From contig NZ_JHYQ01000016.1 in the NCBI RefSeq assembly GCF_000621325.1, positions 46,407-110,406 of the forward strand: a DNA stretch of 64,000 nucleotides, in the 5' to 3' direction. The notes under the pieces were generated by a model. It was not told the DNA's origin, made no database searches, and saw only the letters and a program-made list of their open reading frames with translations. The translations under genes and the position numbers were made by a program. Of the stretch, positions 57,826 to 64,000 are shown one piece after another; position 1 is the first letter of the stretch; every line of letters starts with the position of its first letter. Source of the DNA: Thiothrix lacustris DSM 21227. Its GTDB lineage: Bacteria > Pseudomonadota > Gammaproteobacteria > Thiotrichales > Thiotrichaceae.

Positions 57826-58125
57826 TCATATCCAACCCGCCAGCATCAGCAGTACGCCCAGAAACCACAGCAAATGCCGATCGGCTCGCAAGCTGTGCGC
57901 TGCCCCTACGGCTCCCACCAATACCAACCCCATTAACACGTAAGGTAAATGTAAGGTGGCGGTTTCCATGTCCTTGATTTGCTCAATCCCCGGCAAGAGA
58001 ATCAGCAAAACCCAAACAGCGACTGCCCAGACAACGAGCACAGCGCGGGTAATTTTCCACACCTGCCCCCAGTCTAATTTCTCGGGTCTTTCAATCTCAG
58101 TCTTCACTCCCATTTCTGTATTCAT
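57826..58125 (-). CDS. Small membrane protein
   Basis: 99 aa with three hydrophobic helices (about 27-46, 62-78 and 84-99) after a charged N-terminus ('GVKTEIERPEKLDWGQVWK'). AGGAG lies 7-8 nt upstream of the ATG, so translation is likely. No family is recognised. It lies 27 bp downstream of lexA and could be an SOS-controlled co-transcribed gene. Confidence 0.55.
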   Translation of the reverse strand: MNTEMGVKTEIERPEKLDWGQVWKITRAVLVVWAVAVWVLLILLPGIEQIKDMETATLHLPYVLMGLVLVGAVGAAHSLRADRHLLWFLGVLLMLAGWI

Positions 58126-58152
58126 CGTGCGACTCCTGTTGTTGCTTCCTCA

Positions 58153-58764
58153 CTAATAACTGCGGAACAAGCCCACCATTTTGCCTTGTACCTGTACGCT
58201 TTCTGCTGGGTAAACCATTGGGTTCAAGGTACGGTTTTCTGGGCGTAACTCGATGCAGCCATCTGCTAAGCGGTAAAGGCGTTTGAGGGTTACTTCCTCA
58301 CGCTCCACCAGTGCCACTACGATGTCGCCATCGCAGGCATCTTCCTGTTGCTGGATCACGACAAAATCGCCATCCATAATGCCGATGTCGATCATCGACT
58401 CACCACGCACTTCCAGTACGTAACGCCCATTGCCACGGAATAGATCGCCGGGGTTGATTTCATCCTTGCCACTGATTGCCTCGATCGGTTTACCGGCAGC
58501 GATACGGCCTGCCAGTGGTAAGCCAAGGCTTAACGGCATTTGTGGGTGACGCGCCACTGCCGTTTCGGGCATCCGGTAGGCACGCTTGCCCGACGTTGCG
58601 TGCAAGCGTCCTTCCCGGATCAGCGCCTGCACATGTTGGTGAACCGTGCTGCGGGTGGAAATTCCACCAGCGCTGGCAATTTCATCCAAAGTAGGGGTGT
58701 AGCCATTCCGGGCGTAGAGGGACTGGATGATGTCCATTATTTGCTGTTGTCGTCGTGTGAGCAT
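58153..58764 (-). CDS. lexA: LexA repressor
   Basis: 203 aa SOS repressor. The N-terminal winged helix ('TPTLDEIASAGGISTRSTVHQ') differs from the enterobacterial form. The C-terminal S24 protease has the self-cleavage bond Ala85-Gly86 ('LPLAGRIAAG'), catalytic Ser123 ('GESMID') and Lys161 ('EVTLKRL'). The start at 58764 is set by AAGGAG 8 nt upstream; extra in-frame residues to 58851 overlap the operator region and are rejected. Two GTTC-N7-GTTC type boxes lie just upstream, indicating self-repression through direct-repeat operators. Confidence 0.95.
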   Translation of the reverse strand: MLTRRQQQIMDIIQSLYARNGYTPTLDEIASAGGISTRSTVHQHVQALIREGRLHATSGKRAYRMPETAVARHPQMPLSLGLPLAGRIAAGKPIEAISGKDEINPGDLFRGNGRYVLEVRGESMIDIGIMDGDFVVIQQQEDACDGDIVVALVEREEVTLKRLYRLADGCIELRPENRTLNPMVYPAESVQVQGKMVGLFRSY

Positions 58765-58787
58765 TGTGAACTCCTTCCTAACAAACC

Positions 58788-58802
58788 GAACAAAACACGA
58801 AC
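58788..58802 (-). promoter_or_regulatory. Candidate LexA operator, GTTC-N7-GTTC
   Basis: On the minus strand the sequence reads GTTC-GTGTTTT-GTTC, a perfect match to the alphaproteobacterial LexA box, 24 bp before the lexA start codon. Flanks (GG before, GG after) resemble those of the second copy. Confidence 0.6.
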
Positions 58803-58853
58803 CAAATATACGGTTTAGGGCTACGACAAGCAAATCAAAAATACTTGCCATTT

Positions 58854-58868
58854 ATTCGTTTTTTGTTC
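58854..58868 (+). promoter_or_regulatory. Second LexA-like direct repeat, ATTC-N7-GTTC
   Basis: ATTC-GTTTTTT-GTTC on the plus strand is one base short of a perfect GTTC-N7-GTTC box and sits about 90 bp upstream of lexA. It is inverted relative to the first box, so the pair frames the lexA promoter. Confidence 0.5.
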
Positions 58869-58951
58869 GGTTTTTCCGATGAGCGGTAGGCTTGACGTGA
58901 AGGGTCAGGGTATCGCTACCCCGCCCTGATGATAGGTGTTTACTGATCCAC

Positions 58952-61579
58952 TTACTGAGTGATAATAATTTGGTCAAAGTAAACTATTTTTGCTTGAGCT
59001 TCACCGAGTTGTAGGTTAACCCGTTTGATAAGCAATGGGTTACCCAATTGTGCTCGCGTCAACGTCACCGCCGTCCATTGATTCGCAGGAAGTTGAATGT
59101 TCACATTACCCATTTCTACACCGCTATCTTGCGTCTGGATGTTGACACGTAATGTTGTTGCCACAGGTGCATAAGCCCAAAAGGTTAGCTTAGTATTACT
59201 CGTCGTGGTAATGCCGCTGTTGTGGCTCAGTGATAACCCGCCCCAACCAGAGAAAGCAGCACGAATAGAACGACTACCAACCTTAACGGGACTGGTATTG
59301 GCAAAATTACGTGTTACATCCCATGACCAATCTTGCCAAACACTACTGAGAACATCGTCATACAGCGTCACAGTTTTAGGTAAACAGGCGGCTGTGTTTA
59401 TCTTGAGGGAATTACTGTCCGCAGAGATATTACCAGCAGCATCACGCGCCCTGATGGTGAAGGTGTAAGCAGTACCACAAGTTAAAGTGTTTAGGGTTGT
59501 GCTAGTAGCAGTTAACCCCGCAACCAGCAGATTGCTATTATTGTAAAGGTCATAGGCGACTACACGTACATTGTCAGTCGCAGCCCCCCAGCCCAATGCA
59601 ACACCTGTGGTGGTCGGTGTGCTAGTGGCTATCAGACTCGTTGGGGCGGTAGGCGCTTGCGTATCAAACGCAGGAGGCAACATGAGTCTTGCCAGTAGTT
59701 GCACATAAGCCGCCTGGTAGTAAATAGCCGGTTCACTCAATTCCCAAGCATTTTCTGGGTAGCCCGTATTCCAGTCCCGGTAGGCTTTTTGAGGAGGCTG
59801 GTTGCTGATATTGGAGAGTGCCCCACTGTAAGACTTATTCGGCCCGCCAACCAGATAGCCCGGTGCGGGGCCATTCGGTGAAGTTAGCGCATTATCCCAA
59901 ACCGTACCATCATTGAACCATGTATGGTAAAGCTCATTGATGGGCTTTTCTGCGCCATAGGCGTACATATTGCTGAGCATCGACAAACCCAGCGGGTTGT
60001 TACCATGCAGCCAATGGAGATGTTGTTCAGCCAATTCTTTATAAGTATTGGCGTCAGCGGCGTTAATAGCAAAACTAGCAAAATCATGTTTGATATTAGC
60101 AACATTGGCTCTCACCACATTATGCCCCCAGTTGTATTGGGCGTCTGGCAAGTAAGCACGGTACAAGTCAGTACCACTGCGGTAGTCGGTGAGTGACATA
60201 ATGCTGTTTTGGGCGGCTTTTTGGGTACGGATAGTACTCGCTACGCTGGAGCTTACCCCGCTCATGCTGGTATAGCGTAACAGGGCTTCTTGCAGGGGCT
60301 GGTTGTAAGGCCCCCACCAGTTATTGCTCACGGGTTCTAAGCTACTGTAGCGGCTTTCAATAAAGGTTCGGTACTCTGCTTTGCCAGTGGCTTGATAAAG
60401 GTAAATGGCGGCAATCAGAGCACTTTGTCGTTGGCCTGCTTGGTCAACATCAGCATCGCCTGCTTTAATATCGCCATCGTCACAGTTTTCTTCAAACCGG
60501 CTGAAATTGGCGGTGATAGTGCGGGCGCGTACCCAAGCCGATTCCGCACGTACCAGCAAGTCGTTGGCATAACTGGCTTGGGAGGGGATGCCCACCAACA
60601 CCTGTCTGGCTGAAGCAAACATTGCACTACCAGCGAGGGTCGCGGACGTACATTCTGGCAGGTAGTAACGTAAGCGTGTATCGGCACTGGGGGGCGATAT
60701 ATCGTTGTAATCATCTACCCCAACTTTCAGGAATAAACCGCCTGTACCGCTGGCATTTTGCATCCGTTTTAGGAAGTCCAATTCCCACTTGATTTCATCC
60801 AATAAATCGCTGAGGCCGTTACCAGACTCTGGAATATTGAAATTGTCACCAAAAATAGCGGGATTGGCTCGATAAGCATCCAATAATTGCAAGACAGCAC
60901 TTTGGGCGAAAGTGGTGTATTTGTTCGTATCGCCTGCATCCATCCAGCCGCCTGATAGGTCGCGGGCTGAGGCAGCATTGCCTTTCGCCCAGCGACTGGT
61001 GGCAGAACGATCCTGACCTGCACGATCATAAGCAGATGCATCAATCCATTTGGTGTCAGCGTATGGGGCGAGTTTGGCCATGTTCAAGCGTTGGTAAAAA
61101 AACGTGCGGACTGCTTGTTTTAACACATCACCGTAGGCATTGTTACTGACCTCAAAACGCCCTGAGCCAACATTGTTAAGTTTGTCGAAGATATAGTAAG
61201 ACCCCGGCGTCTTAACGCTGGAAAAATCAAACTGCCAACCACGATCGCCTGACTGCTGATGCGTAGCACCGTTGCGCCAACTGCTTAATGTCCCCTTATA
61301 GATCACGACATTGTCAGACCAACGACGTACCTCGTATTGATTAGCCCCTATCCCCGGTGAAAAAGATTCTGCGGCATTAACCCCCGCTTGAGGGTCAACG
61401 ATCGTAGCAACCTTACGCATATTGGGTAAGTAGCCGAATTGATCGTACTTAATGTAGGGTGTGATGGTGGTAGGTGCTGCCAAGGTCACACCTTGTAAAG
61501 CAACGCTTGCCAACATGAATACTACGGTTTGTGCAACCATCGGAAAAGCGGCAGATTTGCGCTCCAATTTATCTTTCAT
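58952..61579 (-). CDS. Secreted glycoside hydrolase family 9 endoglucanase
   Basis: 875 aa. A signal peptide (hydrophobic 'VVFMLASVALQGVTLAA') leads an Ig-like CelD-N domain ('YIKYDQFGYLPNMRKVATIV', about 42-145), the GH9 catalytic domain (about 150-630), a fibronectin type III domain (about 645-730, 'APTSLIATSTPTTTGVALGW') and a C-terminal beta-sandwich, probably carbohydrate binding. Catalytic residues are present: Asp214 and Asp217 ('DAGD') and Glu616 ('ELSEPAI'). The enzyme should cut beta-1,4-glucan outside the cytoplasm. It is a single gene divergent from nothing on its left and ending 187 bp beyond lexA. In a sheath-forming chemolithotroph it may act on its own sheath or cellulose. Confidence 0.9.
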   Translation of the reverse strand: MKDKLERKSAAFPMVAQTVVFMLASVALQGVTLAAPTTITPYIKYDQFGYLPNMRKVATIVDPQAGVNAAESFSPGIGANQYEVRRWSDNVVIYKGTLSSWRNGATHQQSGDRGWQFDFSSVKTPGSYYIFDKLNNVGSGRFEVSNNAYGDVLKQAVRTFFYQRLNMAKLAPYADTKWIDASAYDRAGQDRSATSRWAKGNAASARDLSGGWMDAGDTNKYTTFAQSAVLQLLDAYRANPAIFGDNFNIPESGNGLSDLLDEIKWELDFLKRMQNASGTGGLFLKVGVDDYNDISPPSADTRLRYYLPECTSATLAGSAMFASARQVLVGIPSQASYANDLLVRAESAWVRARTITANFSRFEENCDDGDIKAGDADVDQAGQRQSALIAAIYLYQATGKAEYRTFIESRYSSLEPVSNNWWGPYNQPLQEALLRYTSMSGVSSSVASTIRTQKAAQNSIMSLTDYRSGTDLYRAYLPDAQYNWGHNVVRANVANIKHDFASFAINAADANTYKELAEQHLHWLHGNNPLGLSMLSNMYAYGAEKPINELYHTWFNDGTVWDNALTSPNGPAPGYLVGGPNKSYSGALSNISNQPPQKAYRDWNTGYPENAWELSEPAIYYQAAYVQLLARLMLPPAFDTQAPTAPTSLIATSTPTTTGVALGWGAATDNVRVVAYDLYNNSNLLVAGLTATSTTLNTLTCGTAYTFTIRARDAAGNISADSNSLKINTAACLPKTVTLYDDVLSSVWQDWSWDVTRNFANTSPVKVGSRSIRAAFSGWGGLSLSHNSGITTTSNTKLTFWAYAPVATTLRVNIQTQDSGVEMGNVNIQLPANQWTAVTLTRAQLGNPLLIKRVNLQLGEAQAKIVYFDQIIITQ

Positions 61580-61762
61580 GCTTAGTACTCCCTCGCAAAT
61601 GGATGACTATTTAAGGGGTAGCCAATGACAGACCTATCCTTGATTTATGATAGTCAAATATTACTTATGTGCATAGATACTATACAAAAAATAAATCGCT
61701 GCACTTCAATTTTCCACAGAAGCAGCAAACCCTATTTGCAGGGGTAAAGCATAGAACCGCGC

Positions 61763-62104
61763 TTACTGTACCTGTACACCGAAGTATGTGACGAGCATGG
61801 CCTCGGTAGCGCTGGCATTGCGCAGTTCGTGGATTTCACCGGGTTCGATGCTGATGCAACTTCCGGCGGGGAGGTCGTATTCGATGCCATCAACCGTCAT
61901 CGCAGCATGGCCGGATTGGATGAAAAATACTTCCAGCATATCACTGTGCTGGTGGGCGTGGGCGATTTCGCCGGGCGGGAAAGTCGCTTGCGAAAAGTTG
62001 GTGAGTGGGGGGAATTCACCGTAGGTGATTAACGCTTGCTTCTGGATGCGGGCGTTATGGCTGACGGTGGTAATGGGCGTTTGGGTGAGGGTGGTGAGTT
62101 TCAT
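61763..62104 (-). CDS. Cupin-domain protein
   Basis: 113 aa single-domain cupin. The two metal-site motifs read 'PPGEIAHAHQHSDMLEVFFIQSG' (His-x-His and Glu) and 'PGEIHELRN' (His). Function in this family ranges from sugar-binding to dioxygenase, and none can be chosen. The ATG at 62104 overlaps the hipA stop by 4 bp (ATGA), so the cupin is the third gene of the hipB-hipA unit, which is unusual for that toxin-antitoxin type. The 183 bp between it and the GH9 gene is AT-rich and shows no gene. Confidence 0.8.
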   Translation of the reverse strand: MKLTTLTQTPITTVSHNARIQKQALITYGEFPPLTNFSQATFPPGEIAHAHQHSDMLEVFFIQSGHAAMTVDGIEYDLPAGSCISIEPGEIHELRNASATEAMLVTYFGVQVQ

Positions 62105-63393
62105 GTTAAAAGGGACTTATTCTGTTGGTAAACCTTATCGAGCTGACGCGCAATCAACTGGCGGGTATCTGGCTGGATACCCAACCCACTGGCTACTGTC
62201 TCCCAGTTCTGCACCGCAGCCACGACCTGTTCGATAACGGCTTGTGCCTGTTTCCAGCTACTGAAATTGGCTTGCTGTGCCAGCCGCTGCATCACCTTCA
62301 CGGGTGGTGCTTTGCCGTAACCGCCAAACGCGGTGCTGTGTTCCCCATGCGGGTTGGGGCTAAAAGTAATGTCGTAACAAGGGCTAGGCCGCCAGTTGCC
62401 AGCATCATCCAGCAGGAATGCCCAGTTTTTGCTGTGGTCATCCTGATTACAGGCAAACAGGTTGAAAACCGCACGGGTAAACTGGATTTGCCCCACTGCC
62501 GGGCTTTTACACAATATCTGGCTGGCTTTGATCAAGTCTTCATAATCCAGCGAAGGCATTCGGAAATCCGCATCCAGCAAACCGCACAGGCTATGCAGAT
62601 GATAACGCCCAGTCGTGGGGGATGCTGCATGGCAATCAAAGCGACGTAATGCCAGCCACACCAGTGCCTGCGACCCAGCCGCTGCGGGTAACAATTGCCA
62701 TTGCGGGACATCAATACCCGCCTGTGCCGCCATGCTCAGGTAAGCCGCTTCACACAAACCTTCTTCATGCCCCAGCGCCAGCGATGCAGAAGTGAATTTC
62801 ACCAGCCACGGCTGCAACCCGGCTTGTGGCAACGTACTGGCACGCGCCGGGTTATCAGGCTGGAGGTAGATTTGCGCCTTGGGACGTGCCCCACCGGAAC
62901 TGCCTGCATTCGCCAGTTGCGCCAATACCGTGTCGGTCTGGCCTTCAAAAATCCGGGCTGCTTCCTGCCCCAGACGGGCAACATCCACCCACAAAGCAGC
63001 ATCCAGAGGGATGTAAGCAGAAACCGGGGTGTATTCAAGCGCCCCCATGCCACGGTTGCCGATGTACGCCAGCCTATCCAACGCGGTCAATTGCTGCGGT
63101 AAAATCCCCTGACGGCGGAAGACCCGATCCATCAACAGCAAACCCCAGCCATCCGGCAGGGAATCGGCGAAAACACCCTGTAGCCCACCATGCGGTTGGC
63201 GCGGCGCTTGGTGCAACCCGGTATCAAAAGGAAGCTGGAAGGGTGACAAGCTATGATAGCGCTGCCAATAATCATCAGCATACTGGAAAAATACCCCCTG
63301 ACGGTTTTGTGCCAGCACCCCTACTGATACCAACTGACCGTCACTCAAGCGGCGTGACACCGCCAATCTATTCACCGGGGTAAAGCGACTCAT
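62101..63393 (-). CDS. hipA: HipA-family serine/threonine kinase (toxin)
   Basis: 430 aa. The N-terminal HipA domain ('LSDGQLVSVGVLAQNRQGVFFQY') is followed by the kinase fold, with an ATP loop near 'SSGGARPKAQIYL' and the catalytic block N316-Q-D-D-H-S-K-N323 and metal-binding 'PCYDITFSP'. Members phosphorylate glutamyl-tRNA synthetase or related targets and cause dormancy when unopposed. It overlaps hipB by 4 bp upstream and the cupin by 4 bp downstream. All visible kinase residues are kept, so the protein should be active. Confidence 0.9.
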   Translation of the reverse strand: MSRFTPVNRLAVSRRLSDGQLVSVGVLAQNRQGVFFQYADDYWQRYHSLSPFQLPFDTGLHQAPRQPHGGLQGVFADSLPDGWGLLLMDRVFRRQGILPQQLTALDRLAYIGNRGMGALEYTPVSAYIPLDAALWVDVARLGQEAARIFEGQTDTVLAQLANAGSSGGARPKAQIYLQPDNPARASTLPQAGLQPWLVKFTSASLALGHEEGLCEAAYLSMAAQAGIDVPQWQLLPAAAGSQALVWLALRRFDCHAASPTTGRYHLHSLCGLLDADFRMPSLDYEDLIKASQILCKSPAVGQIQFTRAVFNLFACNQDDHSKNWAFLLDDAGNWRPSPCYDITFSPNPHGEHSTAFGGYGKAPPVKVMQRLAQQANFSSWKQAQAVIEQVVAAVQNWETVASGLGIQPDTRQLIARQLDKVYQQNKSLLT

Positions 63394-63668
63394 TGCCCCA
63401 AGACCTCCTCAATACTGCGCGGGCTTGCTGCCACTGGCTTGCCCAAGGCTGCCAAGCGCTCAAGCTGATCAACGCATTGCCATAACAGGATGAACTGCCG
63501 CAGGGAAATCTGCCCGCTGGTTTCAAATTTCTTGATGGTTGCTTCCGGCACAGTGCTGCGTTCAGCCAAGAGGCGGCGCGACAGTTTCATGCGCTTACGC
63601 CGCTCCCTGACGGCATCAGCCAGTTGTTGCTGTACATCCGTAGCGGTGACGAGGGAAAGGCGGTTCAT
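63390..63668 (-). CDS. hipB: HipB-type XRE antitoxin
   Basis: 92 aa with an XRE helix-turn-helix ('RMKLSRRLLAERSTVPEATIKKFETSG'; the recognition helix is PEATIKKFE). It should bind the operon promoter and neutralise HipA. It is first in the minus-strand unit hipB-hipA-cupin, with a 4-bp overlap to hipA, as expected for a toxin-antitoxin pair. The antitoxin has no obvious disordered tail, unlike E. coli HipB. Confidence 0.87.
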   Translation of the reverse strand: MNRLSLVTATDVQQQLADAVRERRKRMKLSRRLLAERSTVPEATIKKFETSGQISLRQFILLWQCVDQLERLAALGKPVAASPRSIEEVLGQ

Positions 63669-63801
63669 GCTAGCCTGCTGAGTGAAATGAATTGGATACC
63701 ATTATAACTGATTTGGCGTTAAAAAGGTGTCTTTAGCTATCATGGTAGCTTTTGTGATTCATGGCTGCCGTTATTTCAAACCTACCCAAATATACCTATA
63801 G
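63669..63801. other. Gap between hipB and the IS element, likely right end
   Basis: 133 bp with no gene. It contains a short hairpin AGCTA-TCATGG-TAGCT (63735-63750), which could be the right-end structure of the IS200/IS605 element that ends at 63802, and the hipB promoter must also lie here. The element boundary cannot be fixed from this window. Confidence 0.35.
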
Positions 63802-63999
63802 CTAGCTAAAAGTAGTCATGGTGTTGAATCCCTGCTTCACGGGGGCTGGTTTCGCTTTCGGCTTACACCGAGAGCCAGCGCCTTCCCCTCCACAGGCAGA
63901 CACCGTGTAACTCACGGCGTATTCTTGCAAATTCTTGGCGGCGTTTACGTCACGGTCATGGACTGCACCGCAAACAGGGCAAGTCCATTGACGTATCGA
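63802..63999 (-). CDS. tnpB: TnpB-type RNA-guided nuclease, C-terminal part (partial)
   Basis: 66 codons to a TAG stop at 63802-63804, running off the right edge of the window. The reading includes the zinc-finger half 'WTCPVCGAVHDRDVNAAKNL', in which the DRDxNAAxN block carries the last RuvC acidic residue, then a Ser/Lys-rich tail ending in 'QGFNTMTTF'. This matches TnpB of IS200/IS605 elements (ancestor of Cas12). In this family the 3' end of tnpB overlaps the guide (omega) RNA. Whether the rest is intact lies outside the window. Confidence 0.85.
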   Translation of the reverse strand, partial: SIRQWTCPVCGAVHDRDVNAAKNLQEYAVSYTVSACGGEGAGSRCKPKAKPAPVKQGFNTMTTFS

Positions 64000-64000
64000 C

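Noticed and set aside
1..64000. tRNA, rRNA, prophage or CRISPR array
   Set aside because: No cloverleaf or rRNA-like sequence, no phage structural genes and no regular repeat-spacer pattern were seen by reading; a tRNA scan could still find something short.

Overview
The window looks like chromosome from a free-living Gram-negative gammaproteobacterium, most plausibly a sulfur-oxidising member of the Thiotrichales such as Thiothrix. This is inference. It rests on a cytoplasmic-type sulfite dehydrogenase operon (soeABC), the gammaproteobacterial gene order lysM-def-fmt-rsmB-ntrYX-trkA, a large glycogen cluster, LPS and exopolysaccharide genes, and a moderate GC content that falls clearly in two accessory patches. 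There is no rRNA, CRISPR array or recognisable tRNA.

Layout. 1-8.7 kb is a polysaccharide locus: a GT4 glycosyltransferase, a Wzx-type flippase, a very large glycosyltransferase/co-polymerase/tyrosine-kinase fusion, an O-antigen-ligase-like membrane protein and a secreted beta-propeller-like protein. 8.9-11.4 kb holds two unrecognised proteins, one with a Pro/Ala-rich linker and one exported. 11.4-16.8 kb is an accessory, possibly defensive, stretch: YaeQ, a small hypothetical, an HTH-C5-methyltransferase-HNH single-chain restriction-modification-like protein, an AT-rich orphan and an AlbA_2/ATPase protein, closed by a strong terminator. 17-21.6 kb is soeABC on the minus strand with an FNR-like box upstream. 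21.8-34.2 kb carries a LysM lipoprotein, def, fmt, rsmB, a DUF4390 protein, the NtrY/NtrX-like two-component pair, trkA and two tandem trkH genes.

34.4-47.3 kb has a pseudopilin and then a tightly packed glycogen operon (pgi, glgC, GH57, malQ, glgB, glgA, glgP), which takes fructose-6-phosphate into glycogen and mobilises it again. 47.3-53 kb has ispH, pyrB with a catalytically dead dihydroorotase partner, trmL, ribF and a PfkB-family kinase. 53.03-53.45 kb is a non-coding, AT-rich segment with DnaA boxes and a parS-like site. 53.5-63.7 kb carries waaC, an alpha/beta hydrolase, a FimV-like LysM protein, two unknown membrane proteins, lexA with apparent direct-repeat operators, a secreted GH9 glucanase and a hipB-hipA-cupin operon. 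The window ends inside the C-terminus of an IS200/IS605-type TnpB.

The most unusual features are: the single-chain HTH-methylase-HNH protein that keeps a perfect internal ribosome site; the glycosyltransferase/co-polymerase/kinase fusion; an NtrX-like regulator without the sigma-54 contact motif and without the Walker B aspartate; alphaproteobacterial-style LexA boxes; the DnaA/parS-like intergenic region; a dispersed palindromic repeat read in frame inside malQ; and a hydrolase gene whose best-placed start codon is ATC.
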